Of a stretch of DNA of 53,963 nt, positions 40,831 to 49,794 are shown in pieces. Position numbers and translations under genes: made by a program. Under the pieces are notes generated by a model. It searched no databases, was not told the origin of the DNA, and saw only the letters and a program-made list of their open reading frames with translations. The DNA is taken from positions 1 through 53,963 of the forward strand of contig JAUYAK010000096.1 in the NCBI GenBank assembly GCA_030693515.1. The letters are read 5' to 3'. Numbering within the stretch: position 1 is the stretch's first letter; every line of letters starts with the position of its first letter. This DNA comes from Opitutaceae bacterium. GTDB lineage: Bacteria; Verrucomicrobiota; Verrucomicrobiia; Opitutales; Opitutaceae.

Positions 40831-42633
40831 CTACTGCCAGCCGATCGTGCGGCCCTGGTTTTGCTCCTCGAGCCACCGCATCAGCGGCGCGTAGTAGTCG
40901 AGCATGGCGCGCGTGGAGAAGTCTTCGCCCGTCGTCTCCTTGAGCAGCCGGCGCCAGTCGGTCGTCGCTCCTTTTTCCATGATGGTGCGGAGAAAGGCGC
41001 CGACTTCCGGATGGCCGGCGTAGTTGCAGGCCTGCGGGGGCTGGCGGAGAATCTTGCGGGCGATGTGATCGTGGAGCTGGTGCTTGAAGACCTGTGCGAA
41101 GGCGTAGTTGTAGTAGTAGGCGGGGTTGTCGTTGATGTGCGTCTTGGTCGCGGGGTCGCAGAACTCCTCGCCGCGCGGCGCGGGCGGCTCCACGCCTTGG
41201 AACTCGCGGACGTAGTGCCACCAACGCTTGTTCCACTCTGCGGCGGGGAGGTTCTTTGCGAAGACATCGGCCTCCCAGTGCGTCATCACGCCGGACGACC
41301 AATAGATGAACGGGATGCCGCCATCGAGGGCGTTGTTGAGGAGGAACGCGGTCTCGTCGGCCTTGAAGTCGGCGGGCAGCAGGCCGACGTGCTTGAGATA
41401 GGGCACCTGCGAGGAGGCGAGCCCGGTGAGTTCGCCGAAGCCTTCGTGGAAGCCGGGATTCGCGCCGTCGCGCAGCAGCGGCGGCACGTCGGGCCGCGTG
41501 TAGCTCATGAAGTAGTAGACATGGCCGAGCTCATGATGCGCGGTGTTGAACCACCAGGGGTTGGGCTCGACGCTCATGAGCGAGCGGATGTCGGCCTCGA
41601 GATCGAGGTGCCACGCCGAGGCGTGGGTGTTCTTCTTCCGCTGGTCGCCGGCCGGCACGGGGTAGAGGTCGGACTTCGGCCAGAACGAAGCCGGCATCGT
41701 TGCGAAACCCATGCTGGTGTAGAACGACTCCGCGGTCTTCACGATCCATTCGGGCGTGCGGTCCTTGAAGAACGGCTTGAGGTCGGCGCCTTCGGAGAGG
41801 CCGCCCCATTCCTGCGACCAGCGGTTGTTGAGCCAGTGGGCGGGGATGAGGCGGGGGACGGGCTGCTTGAATTTCTCCGCGAGCTTGTGCTTCGTCCACG
41901 TGTGGAGCTGCAGGTAGAGCGGGCGCAGCACGCTCATGAACTCGGCGTTCATCCGGAGCATCTCGTCGGTCGTCATGCCGTAGCGCGCGACTTGGAGGGA
42001 AAAATAGTCGGAATAGCCCATCTCCTGCGCGACGCCGTTGCGCAGGTCGCGGAGTTTCACGAGGCCCTCCTTCAGCGCCTGGCCGGACGCCTTCGAGGCT
42101 GCCCAGACGGCACGGCGCTCGGTGAGATCGGTGGAGGATTGGAGGAGGTTGTCGATTTCGTTGGCCGTGATCGGTTTTCCGGCGTGCTTGAACTCGAAAC
42201 GGTTGAGCGTGGAGTTTTGCGCGGTCTCGGCCTCGATGCGTGCGGCGGTGAGCGCGGGGTTCGTCATCGGCGATTCGGAGGCGATGAGCAGCAGGCGCTC
42301 GAGCTGGCGGACGGTGAGCTCCTTGAGGTCACGGCGAAAAAGCAGCAGCGCCTTCGTCTCCGTGATGAGGGCGGGGTTGCCGATGAAGGCCGCGCGCGCC
42401 TTGCCGGCGGTCTCTGAGGCGGCATCGTGGGCGGGGGTGACATCGGTGGCGGCCTTCCACTGCGCCTGGCTCTCGACGTAGGCGAGCGCTTGGTAGGAAG
42501 CGTTGACGAGCGAGAGGAAGCGATCGGCGCGTTCCTGGGTGGCACTGATATCGGCGGCCTGCGTGAAGGTCGTGGCGAGGGAGAGCAGGCACGACAGGCT
42601 GCGCACGACCGAGGGGAAGATGAGTCGGCTCAT
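40831..42633 (-). CDS. M2-family (angiotensin-converting-enzyme-like) metallopeptidase
   Basis: An exported zinc dipeptidyl carboxypeptidase of 600 residues. The signal peptide (MSRLIFPSVVRSLSCLLSLA) is followed by an all-helical fold. His367-Glu368...His371 in HHELGHVYYF form the HExxH site, with the third ligand in NPGFHEGFGEL (about residue 395). Sequence context (e.g. HWLNNRWSQEWGGL, GGIPFIYWSSGVMTHWEADV) matches the bacterial ACE homologues. It would trim dipeptides from peptide C-termini in the periplasm. The start at 42633 gives the signal peptide directly. Confidence 0.92.
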   Translation of the reverse strand: MSRLIFPSVVRSLSCLLSLATTFTQAADISATQERADRFLSLVNASYQALAYVESQAQWKAATDVTPAHDAASETAGKARAAFIGNPALITETKALLLFRRDLKELTVRQLERLLLIASESPMTNPALTAARIEAETAQNSTLNRFEFKHAGKPITANEIDNLLQSSTDLTERRAVWAASKASGQALKEGLVKLRDLRNGVAQEMGYSDYFSLQVARYGMTTDEMLRMNAEFMSVLRPLYLQLHTWTKHKLAEKFKQPVPRLIPAHWLNNRWSQEWGGLSEGADLKPFFKDRTPEWIVKTAESFYTSMGFATMPASFWPKSDLYPVPAGDQRKKNTHASAWHLDLEADIRSLMSVEPNPWWFNTAHHELGHVYYFMSYTRPDVPPLLRDGANPGFHEGFGELTGLASSQVPYLKHVGLLPADFKADETAFLLNNALDGGIPFIYWSSGVMTHWEADVFAKNLPAAEWNKRWWHYVREFQGVEPPAPRGEEFCDPATKTHINDNPAYYYNYAFAQVFKHQLHDHIARKILRQPPQACNYAGHPEVGAFLRTIMEKGATTDWRRLLKETTGEDFSTRAMLDYYAPLMRWLEEQNQGRTIGWQ

Positions 42634-42824
42634 ACCGCGATGCTAGCAGCGCTGGAACGGCCGCCGATCTCAAACTGCGGAGGGCTGGAGGAGCCCGCCC
42701 ATCGCGGCGGCAATGCAGATCGCTGTCGGCTGCGCGTCGAAACGCGCAATTCTCCGCGCGCGCGATTGACGCGCCGCCGTGAAATCGTCACGTAGCTCAC
42801 CCAATCGTTTCCCCCACGCAGCGC

Positions 42825-43610
42825 ATGTTGGCCCACGGGCAGCAGATCCTCCTCCCCATTCTCGGTCCCTCGCCGGTGCCTCCGGCCTTGGAGCGGATTG
42901 CCCTGCCTGCGGAGGAGGAAGAGCGGATCGTGTTTGAGCGGAGCTACCGCTCGCTGAGCTATCGCCTCACGCTGCGGCGCGACGGCACCGTGGCCGTGAC
43001 GATCCCGCTCCGCGGCAGTGAGCGCGAGGCGCGGCGTTTCGTGGCGGAGAACCGCGAGTGGCTGGAGCGCGCGCGCTTTCGCCAGAGCCGCCGTCCGCGC
43101 GTGGCCGAGATCTGGACGGTCGGCACCCATGTCTTGTGGCGCGGCCAGATGACCGAAATCCGTGTGGCGGCCACCATGGACCCATTCGGCCTGCCGGGCC
43201 AACCGGCGCGGCCCAAGGTCTGCCTCGATGCGGATGTGTTTCGCGTCGCGACCCTCGACGGGGACCTGCGGCCGACGCTCGAGGCGCACTTTGCGCGCCG
43301 CGCCAAGGTCGAGCTGCCCGCGCGCGCGTGGGAGCTGGCGGCGGTGACGGGCGTCGAGGTGAAGCTCGTCTCCGTGCGTAACCAGCGCTCGCGCTGGGGC
43401 TCGTGCTCCGAGCGCGGCACCATCTCGCTCAACTGGCGCCTCGTGCAGACACCGGACCTCGTGCGCGACTACATCATCTACCACGAGCTGATGCATCTGC
43501 GGGAGATGAACCACAGCGAGCGCTTCTGGGCGCGCGTCGAGGAAGTCTGCCCGGAGTGGCGCGAGGCCGAGCGCTGGATCAAGCGCAACGGCGCGCTGGT
43601 GGGGCTCTGA
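42825..43610 (+). CDS. YgjP-like (DUF45) metallopeptidase
   Basis: A 261-residue SprT/YgjP-type metal-dependent hydrolase. The metal site is HELMHLREMNHSERFWARVE (His220, His224 and a downstream histidine), preceded by RNQRSRWGSCSERGTISLNW, the other characteristic block of the family. No signal peptide is present, and the N-terminal 60 residues are less conserved. Its substrate is not known; some relatives are annotated as UTP pyrophosphatases, but this is uncertain. The start at 42825 fits. Confidence 0.9.
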   Translation: MLAHGQQILLPILGPSPVPPALERIALPAEEEERIVFERSYRSLSYRLTLRRDGTVAVTIPLRGSEREARRFVAENREWLERARFRQSRRPRVAEIWTVGTHVLWRGQMTEIRVAATMDPFGLPGQPARPKVCLDADVFRVATLDGDLRPTLEAHFARRAKVELPARAWELAAVTGVEVKLVSVRNQRSRWGSCSERGTISLNWRLVQTPDLVRDYIIYHELMHLREMNHSERFWARVEEVCPEWREAERWIKRNGALVGL

Positions 43611-43625
43611 GCCGCTCCCTGCGGC

Positions 43626-44156
43626 TCACCGCCAGTCGAGCAGCTCGACCTCAAAGATCAGCGTGGTCTTGGGTGGGATCTTGCCTTTGCCCTTTTCGCC
43701 GTAGGCCAGCCAATAGGGGATGATGAGCGTGCGCTTCTCGCCGCGTTTCATCGTGCGAAACGCCTCGTCCCAGCCCGCGATCACGGCGCCCGTGCCGACG
43801 CGAAACGTGAGGGGCGCGCCGCGCTTGTAAGAGCTGTCGAAGGCGGTGCCGTCGAGCAGGCGGCCTTCGTAGTGCGCAATGACCTCGGCGCCGATGGTCG
43901 GAGTCGCGTCGCCCGTGCCCTGCGCGCGCACGACGTAGCGCAGGCCGGAGGGGAGCTTGCGCGCGGTGTTGAAGCGCTCGTTGAGGATCTGCTCGTCCGC
44001 GATGCTCCATTGCGGCTGCTGCCGGTCGAGCGCCTCGCGCATTGCGCTGTTGATCGGCCGGCCGGGATTCTGGCGCCACATCACGCCCGAACGGGTGATG
44101 AAGGCGGCGATCGCGAGAAAGGCCCCGAGGCCGAGGAGGACGTAAAGGCTGCGCAT
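43626..44156 (-). CDS. FKBP-type peptidyl-prolyl isomerase
   Basis: A 176-residue protein: an N-terminal membrane helix or uncleaved signal (MRSLYVLLGLGAFLAIAAFI) and a C-terminal FKBP domain (about 70-175). GAEVIAHYEGRLLDGTAFDSS, GAVIAGWDEAFRTMKRGEKR and LIIPYWLAYGEKG are diagnostic. It assists folding in the periplasm. The ATG at 44156 is chosen to begin at the membrane helix. It is 63 bp downstream of the M20 gene stop, both on the minus strand. Confidence 0.93.
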   Translation of the reverse strand: MRSLYVLLGLGAFLAIAAFITRSGVMWRQNPGRPINSAMREALDRQQPQWSIADEQILNERFNTARKLPSGLRYVVRAQGTGDATPTIGAEVIAHYEGRLLDGTAFDSSYKRGAPLTFRVGTGAVIAGWDEAFRTMKRGEKRTLIIPYWLAYGEKGKGKIPPKTTLIFEVELLDWR

Positions 44157-44219
44157 GGGAGGAAGCCGCAGACGTAGGCCGGTCAGGCCGGCCTTGGCAA
44201 ACTCCACCGCGGACGCCGG

Positions 44220-45548
44220 CTACTTTTTCCCCAAGAGGTCGAGCGCCGCCGCGCTCATCGCCGCAATGCCCGTGCGAATCGTCGGCTCGGGGAGCGGGGC
44301 AAATTTGCTCGAGTGCAACGACGGCAGCGGCGCGCCGGTGCGCTCGTGCTCGGCGAACTTCACGGGATCGACCGCGCCGAGCCAGAACAGGCAGATCGGC
44401 ACCTTTTCCATGGTGCGGCCGAATTCGCTGAAGTCCTCGCCGCCCATCACGGGATCGACCGGGCGCACGCGGTCGGCACCGAGCGCCCCCGCGATTGCGG
44501 CATGCACGCGGCGGGTGAGGGCGACGTCATTGCGCGTGGCGGGCGTGAACTGCGTGCCGACCTGGGTCACGAGGGGATGCAGCTCCTCGGGCAGGCCGGC
44601 CGCGATGGCCTCGCCGCGGCAGATGCGCCGGATGGCGGCGAGGGTGTTTTCCCGCACGGCATCGGTGTAGGAGCGGAGCGTGAGCTGCAGCTTCACCTCG
44701 TCCGGGATGATGTTGTGCTTCGTCCCGCCGTGGATGGAACCGACCGTCACGACCGCCGGGTCCAGCGGGCGCGTCTCGCGGCTCACGATGGTCTGAAGCG
44801 CCGTCACGATGCGCGCGGCGAGCACGATGGGATCCTTGGTCGTGTGCGGCCACGCGCCGTGGCCGCCGATGCCGCGCACGGTGATGTCGACGCTGTCCAC
44901 GTTGGCCAGGGCGAAGCCCTCGACGGTGCCGACCGTGCCGGCTGGGAGCGTCGCGCTGTCGTGAAGCGCGAGCGCAAAGTCGGGCTTGGGGAATTTCCGG
45001 TAGAGCCCGGCCGCAAGCATCGCGCGGGCCCCGGTGCCGATCTCCTCGGCGGGCTGGCCGACAAACACGAGCGTGCCCGACCAGCGATCGCGCAGCGACG
45101 AGAGGACGCGGGCCGTGCCGACGAGGCAGGTCATGTGGATGTCGTGCCCGCAGGCGTGCATGGCTGGCACTTCCTGCCCGGCGAGGTTCTTCACGCGGGC
45201 CTGGCTCGCGTAGGGCAGGCCGGTTTCCTCCTGCATCGGCAACCCGTCCAGATCCCCGCGGATGAGCACGGTGGGGCCGGGGCCGTTTTTCAGGACGCCC
45301 ACGACCCCGTGGCCGCCGAATTTCTCCGTGACCTCGCAGCCGGCCTCGCGCAGCCCAGCGGCGACTTTGGCGGCCGAGCGCTCCTCCATGAGCGAGAGAT
45401 CGGGATGCGCGTGGAGGTCGCGGTAGAGCGCGTCGAGCAACGGGTAGTCGGCGGAGATTTTCGCGGCGACGGCGGAGTGGGGCGCAGGGTTGGCGGCGAT
45501 GAGGGCAGGCGGGAGCAGCAGCGGGACAAGCAATGCGGCAAGCTTCAT
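44220..45548 (-). CDS. Exported M20-family amidohydrolase
   Basis: A 442-residue zinc hydrolase with a signal peptide (MKLAALLVPLLLPPALIAAN). DLHAHPDLSLMEERSA, VLIRGDLDGLPMQEETGLPY, HACGHDIHMTCLVGTA and GQPAEEIGTGARAML are the aminoacylase/amidohydrolase metal motifs, with the dimerisation domain near 220-330. Similar enzymes remove acyl groups from amino acids or open carboxypeptidase substrates; specificity is unknown. The ATG at 45548 gives the signal peptide. Confidence 0.92.
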   Translation of the reverse strand: MKLAALLVPLLLPPALIAANPAPHSAVAAKISADYPLLDALYRDLHAHPDLSLMEERSAAKVAAGLREAGCEVTEKFGGHGVVGVLKNGPGPTVLIRGDLDGLPMQEETGLPYASQARVKNLAGQEVPAMHACGHDIHMTCLVGTARVLSSLRDRWSGTLVFVGQPAEEIGTGARAMLAAGLYRKFPKPDFALALHDSATLPAGTVGTVEGFALANVDSVDITVRGIGGHGAWPHTTKDPIVLAARIVTALQTIVSRETRPLDPAVVTVGSIHGGTKHNIIPDEVKLQLTLRSYTDAVRENTLAAIRRICRGEAIAAGLPEELHPLVTQVGTQFTPATRNDVALTRRVHAAIAGALGADRVRPVDPVMGGEDFSEFGRTMEKVPICLFWLGAVDPVKFAEHERTGAPLPSLHSSKFAPLPEPTIRTGIAAMSAAALDLLGKK

Positions 45549-45587
45549 GGGGGCAACTTGGTCGCGTCCGCGGCGGCGGCAACCGCA

Positions 45588-46391
45588 TTAGCGGCCGACG
45601 CGCGTTTGCGTGGCAGGGCAATGGCAGGCCAGGATGCGCAGGCCGGTGGTGCGCTGCAAGACGCGCAGCCTTGCGACTGTCGCGGTGTAGGCGCGGTGGT
45701 CGTGAATCGCGATGCGCGCGGGCAGGAGCGGAGCGATATCCTCGTCGATCTGGCGGTGGTGCCAGAACGCATCGGCCGCATAGAGGAGCGGGCCGCGGTT
45801 GGAAGCGATCAGCACGCCGAGGTGACCGGGCGCGTGGCCCGGCAGGTCGAGCAGCATGAGCGAGCCATCGCCGAAGAGATCATGGGCGGGAAAACCCGTT
45901 GTCCTCTCGGCGCGAAAGCGCGTCAGCGGGATCGGTGCGGCGCGCGCCGCGAAATCCTCCGGCAGTTGCGCCGGCAGAAAGGCGTGGCGGGTTTGCGCCA
46001 GCGGCGACAGCGCCTGCAGCGGCGCGAGCGCCTCCTTGGCATGGTGAAACGTCGCCGCGGGAAACTCCCGCGTGCCCCCGATGTGGTCGGCGTGGAAGTG
46101 GGTGAGGATGATGTGACGGATGGCCTCAGGCGCGATCCCGTGGGTGCGGAGGATTTCGGCCGTGGGCGTGCGGGCTTCGACCGGAGTGACCCACCGGTAG
46201 AGGCAGCGCGGCCAGGTGCGCGTGGCCGCGGCGAAGCTGGTGCCGTAGCCCGTGTCGATGAGCACCCAGCCGTGGCGCGGGTGGGCGACGGCCAGGAAGA
46301 CGGCATGGAAGGCCCCGATCCGCCACGTGCGGCGGTCGGCCATCGCGAGGAGCTGGCGGCAATGGCCACCGTTGAAGAAACGCACTTCCAT
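45588..46391 (-). CDS. MBL-fold metallo-hydrolase (cluster gene)
   Basis: A 267-residue metallo-beta-lactamase-fold enzyme. HFHADHIGGTREF (HxHxDH motif), LDLPGHAPGHLG and YAADAFWHHRQ are zinc-site residues; overall it is closest in style to lactonase-like hydrolases. No signal peptide is present. Starting at 46391, it follows the ketosynthase gene by 30 bp on the same strand, so both are probably co-transcribed. In the cluster it could release or hydrolyse an acyl or ester product. Confidence 0.85.
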   Translation of the reverse strand: MEVRFFNGGHCRQLLAMADRRTWRIGAFHAVFLAVAHPRHGWVLIDTGYGTSFAAATRTWPRCLYRWVTPVEARTPTAEILRTHGIAPEAIRHIILTHFHADHIGGTREFPAATFHHAKEALAPLQALSPLAQTRHAFLPAQLPEDFAARAAPIPLTRFRAERTTGFPAHDLFGDGSLMLLDLPGHAPGHLGVLIASNRGPLLYAADAFWHHRQIDEDIAPLLPARIAIHDHRAYTATVARLRVLQRTTGLRILACHCPATQTRVGR

Positions 46392-46421
46392 CGGAGTCGG
46401 GCGGCGCGCGGGTTGCCGCCG

Positions 46422-47405
46422 TCAGAGGGTGAAAACAAATGCCGCCTGGGAATAGCCCGCGGCGGTGCCGACCATCAGCACGCGGGAGCCGGCGGGGATT
46501 GTTCCGCGGGCCGTGTGCAGGGCGTAGGGGATGCCGGCGGCGACCAGGTTGCCGTGCTCGGCGAGGCCGACATGGAGCTGCTCGCGCGCGATGCCGAGGC
46601 GGCGCGCGAGGAGTTCGACCGCGGGGCCGGAGGCCTGATGCGGGATCACGTGCAACGCCGCGAGATCGGCCCGCGCCTCCGTGAGAATGCGTGCCACGAG
46701 CGGTGGCAGGTGGCGGCTGGCGATCTTGTGGAGTTTCGGGCCGTCCATGAAGAAGCGGTAGCGAGCCTCGTTTTCCACGCTGAACGCGAACGGCGGCAGG
46801 CGATGGCCGCCGCCGGCGACCTCGCAGACGTGGGCGTGCTCGCCGAAGGTTTCGTAGCCGTAGCTGCATTCGCCAGCGGGGGCGGTCGCGCGGGTGAGGA
46901 CGGCGGCCGCCGCGCCTTCACCCATCAGGCAGGCGCTGGCAGGATCGGCCCAATTGACGCCGTCGAGCGGGGTCTCGCTGCTGACGATCAGGACGTGGCG
47001 GTAGAGGCCGGAGGCAAACCAGCCGTTGGCTGTGGCGAGCGCGACGACGAAGCTGAGGCAGGTGGCGTGGACATCGACCGCGGCGGCGCCGCGCACCTCG
47101 GGGCCGAGGGCTTTGTGGAGGAGCGCGGCGTTGCTCGGGATGGGCTGCTGCTGGCAGGTGCTGGCGTCGACGATCGCATCGATGTCGCGCAACGTCAGTC
47201 CGGCGGCGGCGATGGCCGCGAGCGCGGCGTGCCGCGCCATGGCGGTCGCCGTCTCGTCAGGCGCGCGTTGATGGCGGGTCGCCACACCCGTGTGGCGGAG
47301 CGTCCAGCCGGGTTCGAGGTTGAGGCGGGCGTCGAGCTCCGCGGCGGTGATGACCTTGCGGGGGAGATAGCCACCGGTGCCGGTGATGCGAAAATGCTGC
47401 TGCAT
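46422..47405 (-). CDS. Beta-ketoacyl synthase III (FabH/OleA-like)
   Basis: A 327-residue thiolase-fold condensing enzyme. The catalytic triad is present: Cys in VDVHATCLSFVVALA, His in VIPHQASGPAVE and Asn in EHGNLVAAGIPYAL. RHTGVATRHQRAPDETATAM and STCQQQPIPSNAALLH are family-like. It differs from housekeeping FabH in context and motif details, as in secondary-metabolite or OleA-type enzymes. I place the start at the ATG 47405 (MQQHFRITGTGGYLP); TTG 47429 is an alternative. It is divergent from the ATP-grasp operon, with a 100-bp shared promoter region. Confidence 0.87.
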   Translation of the reverse strand: MQQHFRITGTGGYLPRKVITAAELDARLNLEPGWTLRHTGVATRHQRAPDETATAMARHAALAAIAAAGLTLRDIDAIVDASTCQQQPIPSNAALLHKALGPEVRGAAAVDVHATCLSFVVALATANGWFASGLYRHVLIVSSETPLDGVNWADPASACLMGEGAAAAVLTRATAPAGECSYGYETFGEHAHVCEVAGGGHRLPPFAFSVENEARYRFFMDGPKLHKIASRHLPPLVARILTEARADLAALHVIPHQASGPAVELLARRLGIAREQLHVGLAEHGNLVAAGIPYALHTARGTIPAGSRVLMVGTAAGYSQAAFVFTL

Positions 47406-47506
47406 GCGGGCAATCGCGATCAAGGCCAAGTCGCGGGCTGAGGCGAGCCCGGACCCGAGAGGGATCAGATTGCGGCCGGCCGCGCGGGTTGCACGCTCGC
47501 CCGGAA

Positions 47507-48667
47507 ATGAAACGCGTCCTGATCACGGGAGGGCGGGCACCGGTCGCCGTGGACTTGGCGCGGAGCTTTGCCGCGGCCGGGTCGCATGTGGTCGTGGCGG
47601 ACAGCGCGCCGTTTTTTTTGGCCCGCGCGACACGGGCCGCGGCCAAGGCGGTGCGCGTGCCGCCGCCGCGGCAGGAGCCCCGGGCCTTTGCCCGGGCCAT
47701 CCGGGAAACCGTGGCGCGCGAGCGAATCGACCTGATTGTGCCGACGTGCGAGGAGGTGTTTTATCTGGGGCGCCATGCGGCCGATTTGCGCGGAGTGGCG
47801 GAGCTGTTCTGCCCGGACTTCGAACTGCTCGCGCAGCTGCACGACAAGGGCCGGTTCATGGCGGTGGCGCGCGGGCTGGGGGCCGGCGTGCCCGAGACGT
47901 GGCGGGTCGGTTCGCCGGCCGAGCTGGCGGCGATCGCGGTGCGGCCGGAGGAGCTCGTGTTCAAGCCGGCCTTTTCGCGCTTTGCGGTGCACACGCTCGT
48001 GCGGCCGACGTCCGCAGCGCTGCGGGCGATCGCGCCGACGGCCGCGCGGCCCTGGGTGGCGCAGCGCTTCGTGGCCGGGCGCGAGCTGTGCAGTTACGCG
48101 GTGGTGCGCGGCGGCCGGCTCACGGCCCACGCGCTCTACGCGCCGGCATGGCGCGCCGGGCGCGGCTCGGGTTTTTATTTTGAACCGGTGCGGCGGCCGG
48201 CGATCGAGGAGTTCACGGCGCGACTCGCGGCGAAGCTCAACTACACGGGCCAGATCGCCTTCGACTTCATCGAGGCGCCGGACGGCGGCGTGCATGTGAT
48301 CGAGTGCAATCCGCGCGCGACGAGCGGACTGCATCTGTTCGCCGGTGGTGCCGCGCTTGCGGCGGCTTTTGACGGTTCGACGGCAGACGTGGTCCGGCCC
48401 TCGTGCGACCGGCCCTCGATGCTCGGCGCGGCGATGGCGACCATCGGCGCGTGGCAGGCGATCCGCAGCCGGGAGTTCGGACGTTGGGTGAAGGACGGGC
48501 GGCGCGCGCGCGAGGTGTTGTGGACGTGGCGTGATCCGGCGCCGGCGTTTTTTGTTTTTGCCGGGCTCGCGGCGACGCTCGCGCTGGCCGCGCGGCGCGG
48601 CGTCACGCCACAGGCGGCGTCTACGCGCGACATCGAGTGGGACGGCGAAGAAATCCCCGGACCATGA
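47507..48667 (+). CDS. ATP-grasp enzyme (cluster gene)
   Basis: A 386-residue ATP-grasp-fold ligase. MKRVLITGGRAPVAVDLARS gives the N-terminal dinucleotide-like domain; IVPTCEEVFYLG and LHDKGRFMAVARGLGAGVPE mark the preATP-grasp region, VFKPAFSRFAVHTLVRPTS the ATP-binding part and IAFDFIEAPDGGVHVIECNP followed by RATSGLHLF the metal-binding carboxylates. Such enzymes join a carboxylate to an amine or alcohol nucleophile using ATP. Start at 47507 is preferred over 47489. The stop overlaps the next start (ATGA), so it leads a three-gene coupled operon. Confidence 0.87.
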   Translation: MKRVLITGGRAPVAVDLARSFAAAGSHVVVADSAPFFLARATRAAAKAVRVPPPRQEPRAFARAIRETVARERIDLIVPTCEEVFYLGRHAADLRGVAELFCPDFELLAQLHDKGRFMAVARGLGAGVPETWRVGSPAELAAIAVRPEELVFKPAFSRFAVHTLVRPTSAALRAIAPTAARPWVAQRFVAGRELCSYAVVRGGRLTAHALYAPAWRAGRGSGFYFEPVRRPAIEEFTARLAAKLNYTGQIAFDFIEAPDGGVHVIECNPRATSGLHLFAGGAALAAAFDGSTADVVRPSCDRPSMLGAAMATIGAWQAIRSREFGRWVKDGRRAREVLWTWRDPAPAFFVFAGLAATLALAARRGVTPQAASTRDIEWDGEEIPGP

Positions 48668-49794
48668 GGCTGTGCGATCCGCGCGAGATGACGGATGCCG
48701 ACTGGCCTGCGGGCAGCGCGCGGCTGCGCGCCTACGTGGAGGCGTTTGCCCGCGAGGGTGCGGAGCGGTTCATTGCCAATTTGCACACGACCGTGCGCGT
48801 GTTGCGCGGTGACGACTGGGTGTTGCCCGTGACCATCAACGACGCGGACTACGACAACACCTACTTCTGCTCGCCTTACACGGCCTATTGCCCGTATGCG
48901 AAAGAGGAGCTGCGCCTGATCGACAGCGCGGCCGCGCGCGCGGCGCTCGGCTTCGTCGCCGATGCCGCCGGCGCGATGCTGAAGGCGGTGCACATCAACC
49001 GAATCGTCCATGTGAACAACTGGATGCTCTCGACGAATCTCTATCCGGCGAAGGCCGACCTGCCGGTCGCGGGCATCGCGGATTATCTGGCCGCGCACTT
49101 TCCCGATCACTTCATCTGCTTCCGCTCGCTCAACACCTGGAGCAACGCCGCGCTGCTGCGGCAGTTTGCCGCCGCACGCTATTGGCTCGTGGCGAGCCGT
49201 CAGGTCTATTGCTACGAACGGCTCGCGGAGACGTGGGCCCGGACTCTCAACGCCCGTGAAGATGGCCGGCTCCGGGCGCTGTCGCAATATCGCGTCGTGG
49301 ACGGCGCGGGGCTGGGCGAGTCGGACTACGTGCGCATGGCCGAACTTTATCGGCTGCTCTACATCGAAAAATACTCCCAGCATAACCCCGTGTTCACGCC
49401 GCACTACCTCCAGCTCTGCCATCAGTCCGGTGTCATGGTTTTTTTCGGGCTGCGGGGCGATGATGGAGTCTTGGACGGCGTGCTCGGCTTGTTCACCATC
49501 GATGGCGTCGTGACCGCGCCCATCGTGGGCTACGACACGGTGCGCGACCGCCGGCTTGGGCTCTACCGGCTGCTGATGGCGCTGACCTATGAATTCGCGC
49601 AGCGGCATGGCCACCGTCTCAACCTCAGCTCAGGCGCGGCCGAGTTCAAACGCCTGCGCGGGGGGCGGCCCTTCATCGAATACAGCGCGATCTTCGACCG
49701 GCATCTCTCGGCGGGCCGGCGCGCCGCGGTGAGCGCGCTGCGCACCGTCGTCAACGGCCTCGGCGTGCCGCTGATGCGGAAACTCAGGCTATGA
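48664..49794 (+). CDS. GNAT-like acyltransferase (cluster gene)
   Basis: A 376-residue protein I cannot assign with certainty. It lacks a signal peptide. The C-terminal half (VMVFFGLRGDDGVLDGVLGL, LYRLLMALTYEFAQRHGHRL and LNLSSGAAEFKRLRGGRPFI) looks like an acyl-CoA N-acyltransferase/GNAT or FemAB-type fold, while the N-terminal 150 residues are unlike anything I know. It overlaps the ATP-grasp gene upstream (ATGA) and the Rieske gene downstream by four bases, so all three are coupled. A role as an acyltransferase using the ketosynthase product is inferred from context. Confidence 0.65.
   Translation: MRLCDPREMTDADWPAGSARLRAYVEAFAREGAERFIANLHTTVRVLRGDDWVLPVTINDADYDNTYFCSPYTAYCPYAKEELRLIDSAAARAALGFVADAAGAMLKAVHINRIVHVNNWMLSTNLYPAKADLPVAGIADYLAAHFPDHFICFRSLNTWSNAALLRQFAAARYWLVASRQVYCYERLAETWARTLNAREDGRLRALSQYRVVDGAGLGESDYVRMAELYRLLYIEKYSQHNPVFTPHYLQLCHQSGVMVFFGLRGDDGVLDGVLGLFTIDGVVTAPIVGYDTVRDRRLGLYRLLMALTYEFAQRHGHRLNLSSGAAEFKRLRGGRPFIEYSAIFDRHLSAGRRAAVSALRTVVNGLGVPLMRKLRL

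Noticed and set aside
44313-47441. A plus-strand open frame of about 1,040 codons
   Set aside because: It is opposite the M20, MBL and ketosynthase genes, all of which have clear motifs; the frame arises from GC-rich codon composition.
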